The notes beneath the pieces were generated by a model. That model did not search any database, was not told the DNA's origin, and saw nothing but the letters and a program-made list of their open reading frames with translations. This document shows positions 1-4,274 of a stretch of DNA of 6,688 nt, piece by piece. Numbering within the stretch: position 1 is the stretch's first letter; each line of letters starts with the position of its first letter. The stretch is taken from the NCBI GenBank assembly GCA_947450745.1, contig CANFYD010000214.1, forward strand, positions 1 to 6,688, read 5' to 3'. The translations under genes and the position numbers were made by a program. The DNA comes from Burkholderiales bacterium. GTDB taxonomy: Bacteria; Pseudomonadota; Gammaproteobacteria; Burkholderiales; Burkholderiaceae_C.

Positions 1-129
1 CAGCTCTACGTCAAGAACCTGGGCAACCAGTACTACGCGACCGGGGCCACCGGAGGCATCGTCGGCAACAACGTCATGTACCCCGGCGTGCCGCGAACTG
101 TCGGCCTAGCGCTGAGCTACCACTACTGA
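1..129 (+). CDS. TonB-dependent outer-membrane receptor, C-terminal end only (partial)
   Basis: This is the last 42 codons of a gene that starts before the window, in frame 1 and ending with TGA at 127-129. The visible peptide has the layout of the final beta-strands of a TonB-dependent receptor barrel: an LYVKNLGNQYY strand (the 'v.Nl.d..Y' pattern), a glycine-rich extracellular loop, then YPGVPRTVGLALSYHY. The G-x-PR motif, followed by alternating hydrophobic residues and a terminal aromatic residue, is the usual ending of this family and serves as the outer-membrane insertion signal. Such receptors import iron-siderophore complexes, cobalamin or other scarce nutrients using TonB/ExbBD energy. 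The substrate cannot be told because the plug domain and most of the barrel lie outside. The next gene-like sequence on this strand begins 334 bp downstream and looks unrelated. Confidence 0.85.
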   Translation, partial: QLYVKNLGNQYYATGATGGIVGNNVMYPGVPRTVGLALSYHY

Positions 130-143
130 CGCGGCTTCACCTC

Positions 144-182
144 TGACCGACGCGTGCTGAGAAGCGACTGGCGCGTCGGTCG
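144..182 (+). terminator. Inverted repeat after the receptor gene, possible terminator
   Basis: A perfect 9-bp inverted repeat (ACCGACGCG at 146-154, CGCGTCGGT at 172-180) lies 16 bp after the receptor stop codon. The stem extends outward by one G-C pair (145/181) and one G-U pair (144/182). The loop is about 17 nt. Position and stem strength suit a transcription terminator, but no T-tract follows, so it may act differently (RNA 3'-end stabilisation) or be incidental. Confidence 0.4.
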
Positions 183-451
183 AGCCGGGCCGATCACTTC
201 AGTTCGGCGCGGTGGATACCTCAGCGGCATCGCCAAACGATCAATGCAAAAGGCCGCTACTCCCCTTACCGCTCGTGCCCACCGGCCAGCACGCCGCGTC
301 GAAAGACGAGTTGATCGCAAATGCTGATCGCCGCAGAAGAATTTCCATCTGGCAGCCCTCAGCGTTCACCCCTACATTTTTGTGGCCCCGTCAATCTGGG
401 GTCGATTCGGCTCAACAGCGCCGTCGCCGTCAACGTTTTCCGTTCGACCGC

Positions 452-456
452 AAGGG
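452..456 (+). promoter_or_regulatory. Ribosome binding site of the E1 remnant
   Basis: AAGGG lies 7 nt upstream of the ATG at 464. It supports 464 as the original start of the E1 gene, because the peptide that follows (MSDSSVQTRLGLDQ...) leads straight into the conserved DPQETQEW motif. Confidence 0.55.
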
Positions 457-463
457 CAAAATA

Positions 464-1509
464 ATGAGCGACTCTTCAGTGCAAACCCGGCTTGGCTTGG
501 ACCAACCCTTCGACAGCGACCCGCAGGAAACACAAGAGTGGCGCGCGACCCGGCCGTGGGCTGGCAGCCCGTGCGGGGCACGCCCTATGTCAACACCCTT
601 CCCTTGTCGCAACAAACAGCCTTTCCAGGCGACTTGGCTCTTGAGGAGCGGCTGGCCTCACTGATGCGCTGGAACGCCCTGGCCATGGTGGTGAGGGCCA
701 ACCAGGCTTACGGCGAATTGGGTGGCCACATCGCCAGCTACGCGAGTGCGGCGGACCTGTTCGAGGTCGGCTTCAACCATTTCTTTCGCGGCACGCAGGT
801 CCAGCAGGGACATGAGGGCCATGCGGGACATGCAGGCGGCGATCTGGTGTTCTACCAACCGCACTCGGCCCCGGGTGTCTATGCCCGAGCCTTCCTGGAA
901 GGGCGGCTGAGCGAAGCAGATCTGAGCCATTACCGCCAGGAAATCAGCGTGCATCAATCAGGCCAGCCGAGTGAGCGGGGCTTGAGCAGTTACCCACACC
1001 CCTGGTTGATGCCGGACTTCTGGCAGTTCCCCACCGGCTCGATGGGCTTGGGGCCGATCAGCTCCATCTTCCATGCCCGCTTCATGCGCTATCTGCAGCA
1101 CCGCAAGTTGCAGGACACCAGCGGGCGCAAGGTTTGGGGGGTGTTCGGTGATGGCGAGATGGACGAGCCGGAAAGCATGTCGGCGCTGACCCTGGCCGCG
1201 CGCGAGAAGCTCGACAACCTGATCTGGGTCGTCAACTGCAATCTGCAGCGGCTTGATGGCCCGGTGCGCGGCAACAGCCGGGTCATCGACGAGCTCGAAG
1301 CGCTGTTTGCCGGTGCCGGTTGGCGCGTCATCAAGCTGGTCTGGGGCTCGGACTGGGACGGTCTGTTCGCCCGCGACACCGAGGGCGCGCTGGCCCGGGC
1401 ATTTGCCAACACTGTGGACGGGCAGTTCCAGACCTTTGCGGCCAAAGACGGCCGCTACAACCGCGAGCATTTCTTCGGCCAGAACCCGCAACTCGAAGCG
1501 CTGGCCCAA
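464..1509 (+). pseudogene. Broken, truncated 2-oxoacid (pyruvate-type) dehydrogenase E1, AceE/MdeB-like
   Basis: An intact relative would be the homodimeric, thiamine-diphosphate-dependent E1 subunit (about 890 residues) that decarboxylates pyruvate or a related 2-oxoacid and passes the acyl group to lipoylated E2. The N-terminus starts at 464 in frame 2 and runs to the DPQETQEW motif (W codon 539-541). Homology then resumes in frame 1 at TPYVNTLPLSQQ (Y codon at 586). Only 44 nt separate these points, where E. coli AceE has about 42 codons (recalled, not aligned), so roughly 80 nt are missing and the frame is changed. From there the sequence is well conserved: MRWNALAMVVRAN, GGHIASYASAADLFEVGFNHFF, GVYARAFLEGRL, GLSSYPHPWLMPDFWQFP and the thiamine-binding GDG (1147-1155) to NCNLQ (1234). 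It ends after NREHFFGQNPQLEALAQ near 1509, before half of the normal length; the frame then runs through unrelated sequence to a stop at 1594-1596. The transketolase-like and C-terminal domains are absent, so an active enzyme is very unlikely. Some motifs (FYQPHSAPG, GTPYVNTLPL) make an MdeB-like paralogue at least as likely as housekeeping aceE. Confidence 0.85.
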
Positions 1510-1677
1510 ATCACACCATGCTTTCGACGCTGGCCGGCTTGCAAGCTATGCCATCGTATTGAACGATGGGCGAATTACCCAGAACAAAACATGTAGCGCG
1601 ACAATGCCGATCTACCTTCGCATCTTCCTGCAAACAGCTCCCGACATGGGCCTCCGACAGGCTCATGCTGCGTCACC
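1510..1677 (+). other. Unassigned sequence after the E1 breakpoint
   Basis: Similarity to the E1 family stops abruptly near 1509 and this stretch follows directly. Frame 2 stays open to a stop at 1679-1681 and reads ...GRLASYAIVLNDGRITQ..., which I do not recognise as a family. There is no start codon with a ribosome binding site, no inverted terminal repeat and no transposase motif visible. It is best seen as the foreign side of a deletion or rearrangement junction. What was joined to the E1 gene here cannot be told from the window. Confidence 0.4.
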
Positions 1678-1706
1678 TTGACAGAGTTTTCAGTTACGTA
1701 TTTTAG
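1678..1706 (+). promoter_or_regulatory. Candidate sigma-70-type promoter for xthA
   Basis: A perfect TTGACA -35 hexamer lies at 1678-1683. Candidate -10 elements are TATTTT at 1699-1704 (15-nt spacer) or TTTTAG at 1701-1706 (17-nt spacer); neither is ideal in both sequence and spacing. Transcription would begin near 1711, giving a leader of about 65 nt. A second weaker possibility is TTGAAG at 1728-1733 with AATAAA at 1752-1757 (18-nt spacer), within the strikingly AT-rich stretch 1734-1762. Confidence 0.45.
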
Positions 1707-1777
1707 GGGTGCATCTGGGGGGCATCCTTGAAGATAGTAAAAATTTTATTCAATAAAAACATAGGCTTAGAACATCA

Positions 1778-2560
1778 ATGAAACTTGCGACCTGGAATGT
1801 CAACTCACTGACTGTGCGGCTGCCGCAGGTGCTGGAATGGCTGGCGGCCAATCCGGTCGAGGTGCTGGTGCTGCAAGAAACCAAGATGACTGACGACAAA
1901 TTTCCGACCTTGGAAATTGGCGCGGCGGGCTATCAGGTGCAGTGGTTCGGGCAGAAGACCTATAACGGCGTGGCATTGATCAGCCGCACGCCGGCTCTGG
2001 ATGTGGTCAAGAACATTCCCGGCTTCGAAGATGCTCAGGCCCGGGTGATTGCCGGCACTGTGGACGGTGTGCGCTGCATCGGCGCTTACTTTCCCAATGG
2101 GCAGGCACCCGACAGCGACAAGTTCGAATACAAGATGGCGTGGTTGGCTGCGCTGCAAAGCTGGCTGGCCGACGAGTTGAAGTCGCATGAAAAGCTGGTG
2201 TTGATGGGTGACTTCAACATCGCACCCGAAGACCGCGATGTCTACGACCCGGTTGCCTGGGCGGGGCAAATTCACTGCACGCCGCAAGAACGGGCTCACT
2301 TCCAAGCCCTGCAAGCGCAGGGTCTGGTCGATGCGTTCCGGCTGTTCGAACAAGCGCCTAAAAGCTGGAGTTGGTGGGATTACCGCAACCTGGCTTTTCG
2401 CAAGAACCAGGGCCTGCGCATTGACCACGTCATGGTCAGCCCGGCGCTGAAGGACAGCGTCAAAGCCTGCAGCATCGACAAAGCGATGCGCAAGAACGAA
2501 CGCCCCAGCGATCACGCACCGGTCATTGTGGAGCTGGATTTTTCTCCCAACGCAGTTTGA
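1778..2560 (+). CDS. xthA: Exonuclease III / class II AP endonuclease
   Basis: This protein (260 residues; E. coli XthA is 268) belongs to the Mg2+-dependent endonuclease/exonuclease/phosphatase fold. It cuts DNA 5' to abasic sites, trims blocked 3' ends and degrades duplex DNA 3'-5' during base-excision repair in the cytoplasm. The expected active-site motifs are present in order: TWNVNSL (N7), LQETKM (metal-ligand E34), YNGVALISR (62-70), GAYFPNG (Y104), MGDFNIAP (D145 and N147), LRIDHVMVSP (213-222) and the closing SDHAPV (D245, H246). Start ATG 1778 is chosen because MKLATWNVNSL matches the conserved N-terminus exactly; no strong Shine-Dalgarno is visible, so initiation may be modest. It stands alone on this strand, after a TTGACA promoter candidate and an AT-rich leader. 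Its last 38 bp overlap the end of the convergent metalloprotease-like gene. It looks intact. Confidence 0.95.
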   Translation: MKLATWNVNSLTVRLPQVLEWLAANPVEVLVLQETKMTDDKFPTLEIGAAGYQVQWFGQKTYNGVALISRTPALDVVKNIPGFEDAQARVIAGTVDGVRCIGAYFPNGQAPDSDKFEYKMAWLAALQSWLADELKSHEKLVLMGDFNIAPEDRDVYDPVAWAGQIHCTPQERAHFQALQAQGLVDAFRLFEQAPKSWSWWDYRNLAFRKNQGLRIDHVMVSPALKDSVKACSIDKAMRKNERPSDHAPVIVELDFSPNAV

Positions 2561-3530
2561 GGTTGGCAAACTGCGCGGCGTTCAAGCCCAGGTTGGCGGG
2601 GCCGAAAGCGCGCTCGTCTGGCGTGTGCATCAGCAAGGCCTGCGTTTCGTTGACCATCAACTCCTCGTTGCCGGCGTCGTAACCCATGCCGGCCAGCAAC
2701 TGCCGGAACGTCCGCCGTTCGGCCTCGGTCAAGGCCTTGCGCCAGTAGTTCCAGCTGCGTTGTTGGTAGTCGGGGTTGGTGAAAAACTCGCCGTGGCTGA
2801 GTTCATGCAGCAGGATGCTTTCGCGCCGCAGCGCGTCCACTGTTTCATCTTGCGGTGTGGCCGGGTTGTCCAAGTGCACGCTGGTGAAACTGATCACCGC
2901 TTGCTCGCCCTGCGCGACGTAGCGACCCGCCTCGTGTTTCAAAATCGAGGTGTCCAGCAGCAACTGGCGCAAGCGCAGCTCTTGGGGATTGAGTGCAATG
3001 GATTGCCGCTCGGCCTGGTTGAAAAACCGCGCCAAACCGTTGGCGGTGTAGTCGTGGCCCAGGAAAAAGGTTTCGGTGTTGTCGCCCGACTTCGTCAGCA
3101 AAGCTGCCAGTTCGTCATCAGTCAGCAGTTGCTGACGCAAGCCGCCGGTTTTCTCCAGCAGCGCCGCCGCCCGATTGAAGGTTTGGCCCTGAACCAGCAG
3201 CGTCGGGAATTCGATCACCAGCACGGCCGCATTGCCTTGCAGGCGCAGCACTCGCCAGTCCTCTGCGTTTTTTCCAGGAGAACCGGCCAGCAACTGCGCG
3301 ATGCTGGCCGAAGCCGTTGCGGTGGGCTGGCGACTTTCCGCCAGCGGCAAAGCGGCTGATGTTGGTGCGGCTGTTGCTGTTGCTGCGGCTTGGCTGCTGG
3401 TTTGCCCTGGCCAAGCCGGCCACACCAGCAGGCAGGCCAGCCCCAGCAGCGTGAAAAACAGCGCCATCGAGGCGAGCCAGCGGTAACGAAACCAGCTCGG
3501 GCGCACGACAGGCTTGGCAGGCGGTTTCAC
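2523..3530 (-). CDS. Membrane-anchored putative zinc metallopeptidase (HELSH motif)
   Basis: This is a 335-residue protein without a name I can assign. Residues 1-17 are basic and 18-38 form one hydrophobic segment (WLASMALFFTLLGLACLLVW), so it is probably held in the inner membrane. A low-complexity Ala/Thr/Ser linker (about 41-75) leads to a periplasmic domain. The key region is near the C-terminus: ESILLHELSHGEFF holds an HExxH zinc-protease motif (H242, E243, H246), and 48 residues after H246 comes NETQALL with E295, the layout of a gluzincin third ligand. Short Burkholderiales-type hypothetical proteins with an HELxHGEFFTNP stretch are known to me only as unannotated, so substrate is unknown. 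The start is GTG at 3528-3530; the reading frame is closed by TAA 12 nt upstream of it, and no good Shine-Dalgarno is seen. It follows the OmpA-like gene by 48 bp, suggesting one transcript, and its end overlaps xthA by 38 bp. Protease activity is inferred from the motif alone. Confidence 0.75.
   Translation of the reverse strand: MKPPAKPVVRPSWFRYRWLASMALFFTLLGLACLLVWPAWPGQTSSQAAATATAAPTSAALPLAESRQPTATASASIAQLLAGSPGKNAEDWRVLRLQGNAAVLVIEFPTLLVQGQTFNRAAALLEKTGGLRQQLLTDDELAALLTKSGDNTETFFLGHDYTANGLARFFNQAERQSIALNPQELRLRQLLLDTSILKHEAGRYVAQGEQAVISFTSVHLDNPATPQDETVDALRRESILLHELSHGEFFTNPDYQQRSWNYWRKALTEAERRTFRQLLAGMGYDAGNEELMVNETQALLMHTPDERAFGPANLGLNAAQFANLKLRWEKNPAPQ
2551..2575. terminator. Hairpin across the xthA stop codon, possible terminator
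   Basis: A perfect 8-bp inverted repeat (CGCAGTTT at 2551-2558, AAACTGCG at 2568-2575) with a 9-nt loop includes the start of the xthA TGA codon (2558-2560) and lies inside the 3' end of the opposing gene. Position favours a role in ending xthA transcription, but no T-tract follows on either strand, so this is a weak call. Confidence 0.3.
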
Positions 3531-3577
3531 GCCGCAGGCCGTTTATTCAGCGCCAAAGCCATCACCAGCAGCAGCAC
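3527..3577 (-). other. Tiny hydrophobic ORF linking ompA-like and metallopeptidase genes (doubtful)
   Basis: Between the OmpA-like stop (3579-3581) and the metallopeptidase start, a 16-codon frame reads VLLLVMALALNKRPAA and ends in a TGA that overlaps the next GTG start by 4 bp (GTGA, 3527-3530). An internal ATG at 3560-3562 would give 11 residues. The overlap is typical of translational coupling and could compensate for the missing Shine-Dalgarno of the metallopeptidase gene. At this size it may equally be chance. Confidence 0.15.
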
Positions 3578-3578
3578 C

Positions 3579-4178
3579 TCAGTTCCTGACCGTGACGATG
3601 GTCACGCGACGGTTCTCCGGCGCATCAATGCGCTGCGTGTTCAACAATTCAGACGAACCGCGCCCGACCGGCGACAGCCGCTCGGGCAGCAAACCGTGCT
3701 GGGCTATCAAATAAGCGGCCACCGCTTCAGCCCGCAGTTGCGACAGCTGCAAGTTGCGATCTGCATCGCCGCGCGCATCGGCATGGCCCTCGATCTTGAA
3801 GGCAAAGCCGGCCAAGCGGTCAGATTGCAGCGCCCGGGCCAGCGTGTCGAGCACGCCCTTCGCCTCCTCCGTCAGGTCTGCCGAATTGGTCGTGAAGGTC
3901 ACTTGCAAACTTGCCTTGCCGGCACTCGGATTGGCAGGCTTGGCCGCCTTGCTGCCATCGGTGCGGGTGGCCGCCCGAAAACCACGTGTCAGTGCACCAC
4001 TGGCAGCGCTTTCAGGTGCGTCAATCTCCAGCGCATCAATCAGGTTGGACTCGGACACTTGCGCGCCCTTCAGCACAGCGGCGGCTGGCGTCTTGTCCAG
4101 ACTTTGAGCCGCAACGGTGCCACACAGGCCGAGGCCGAACAGCATGGCGATCAGTGGCTTGATGGAAATGGAATTCAT
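3579..4178 (-). CDS. OmpA-like peptidoglycan-binding periplasmic/outer-membrane protein
   Basis: This 199-residue protein has an N-terminal signal peptide (about 1-24: SIKPLIAMLFGLGLCGTVAAQ, cleavage likely after AxA near 22-24), an Ala-rich middle of about 60 residues, and a C-terminal OmpA domain (about 91-199). The domain shows the usual order: VTFTTNSADLTEEAK (93-107), the core IEGHADARGDADRNLQLSQLRAEAV (129-153) and RVTIV near the end. D134 and R149, 15 residues apart, match the Asp and Arg that hold diaminopimelate of peptidoglycan in this family. There is no 8-strand barrel and no lipobox cysteine at the cleavage site, so it is probably a soluble or loosely attached wall-binding protein. 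The start at 4176-4178 is chosen because it gives a clean signal peptide and has AAAGAGA upstream; the frame stays open to 4256, but that extension (MCSGPDHTNHSD...) is not signal-like. It lies 96 bp after the caspase-domain gene and 48 bp before the metallopeptidase gene. It could help anchor the large surface protein encoded upstream; this is inference. Confidence 0.9.
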   Translation of the reverse strand: MNSISIKPLIAMLFGLGLCGTVAAQSLDKTPAAAVLKGAQVSESNLIDALEIDAPESAASGALTRGFRAATRTDGSKAAKPANPSAGKASLQVTFTTNSADLTEEAKGVLDTLARALQSDRLAGFAFKIEGHADARGDADRNLQLSQLRAEAVAAYLIAQHGLLPERLSPVGRGSSELLNTQRIDAPENRRVTIVTVRN

Positions 4179-4183
4179 GGCAA

Positions 4184-4190
4184 TCTCTTT
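4184..4190 (-). promoter_or_regulatory. Ribosome binding site deciding the OmpA-like start
   Basis: Read on the - strand, AAAGAGA lies 5 nt before the ATG at 4176-4178. It favours this internal start over the longer reading to 4256. Confidence 0.55.
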
Positions 4191-4210
4191 CAAAAGAACG
4201 GTGAGGGAGA

Positions 4211-4252
4211 GCTCGGGGCGATCGGAGTGATTGGTGTGATCAGGACCCGAGC
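4211..4252 (-). promoter_or_regulatory. Stem-loop between caspase-domain and OmpA-like genes
   Basis: A perfect 7-bp inverted repeat (GCTCGGG at 4211-4217, CCCGAGC at 4246-4252) encloses a second possible 4-bp pair (GATC at 4220-4223 and 4238-4241). Together they form an interrupted hairpin in the 96-bp gap between two genes of the same direction. On the - strand only a weak pyrimidine stretch (TCTCCCTCACCG then TTCTTTT) follows, so it could be a partial terminator, an RNA processing or stability element that sets the OmpA-to-exoprotein ratio, or chance. Confidence 0.4.
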
Positions 4253-4274
4253 ACACAAAGCGCTCGTCATGGCG

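Larger units (their letters stand above)
130..463. other. Intergenic spacer between receptor gene and E1 remnant
   Basis: This 334-bp stretch has no convincing gene. Open frames run through it on both strands, but none has a recognisable protein sequence or a good ribosome binding site; they look like chance openings in GC-rich DNA. It contains the inverted repeat at 144-182 and a weak short hairpin near 385-402 (CCCC / GGGG arms). I see no clear promoter with good -35 and -10 elements ahead of the E1 remnant. Confidence 0.6.

Noticed and set aside
385..402. Short CCCC/GGGG hairpin in the spacer before the E1 remnant
   Set aside because: The arms are only 4-5 bp, there is no T-tract and no link to a promoter; it is within chance expectation for GC-rich DNA.
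382..463. Upstream extension of the frame-1 reading of the E1 remnant to a GTG at 382
   Set aside because: The residues encoded before about 545 in that frame do not match any E1 protein; the true N-terminus is in frame 2 from ATG 464, so the long frame is an artefact of the frame change.
808..842. His/Gly-rich mini-repeat (GHEGHAGHAGG) in the E1 remnant, considered as a metal-binding insertion
   Set aside because: It lies at a loop that varies in length among E1 proteins, just before the conserved GDLV strand, and in a gene that is already broken.
1805..2569. 254-codon open frame on the - strand opposite xthA
   Set aside because: The + strand frame is an unmistakable ExoIII with all catalytic motifs; the reverse frame has no family-like sequence.
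2526..3359. 277-codon open frame on the + strand opposite the metallopeptidase gene
   Set aside because: It is a mirror frame of GC-rich coding sequence, with no recognisable domain and a Gln/Arg/Val-rich composition typical of antisense shadows; the - strand frame has a membrane segment and zinc motif.
3427..3444. Possible lipoprotein signal (GLAC, C33) in the metallopeptidase-like protein
   Set aside because: The residue at the -3 position is Gly rather than Leu, the hydrophobic stretch continues well past the cysteine, and the segment fits an uncleaved membrane anchor better.
4179..4256. 26-residue N-terminal extension of the OmpA-like protein
   Set aside because: It would hide the signal peptide behind a polar, non-conserved stretch, and the internal ATG has a ribosome binding site.
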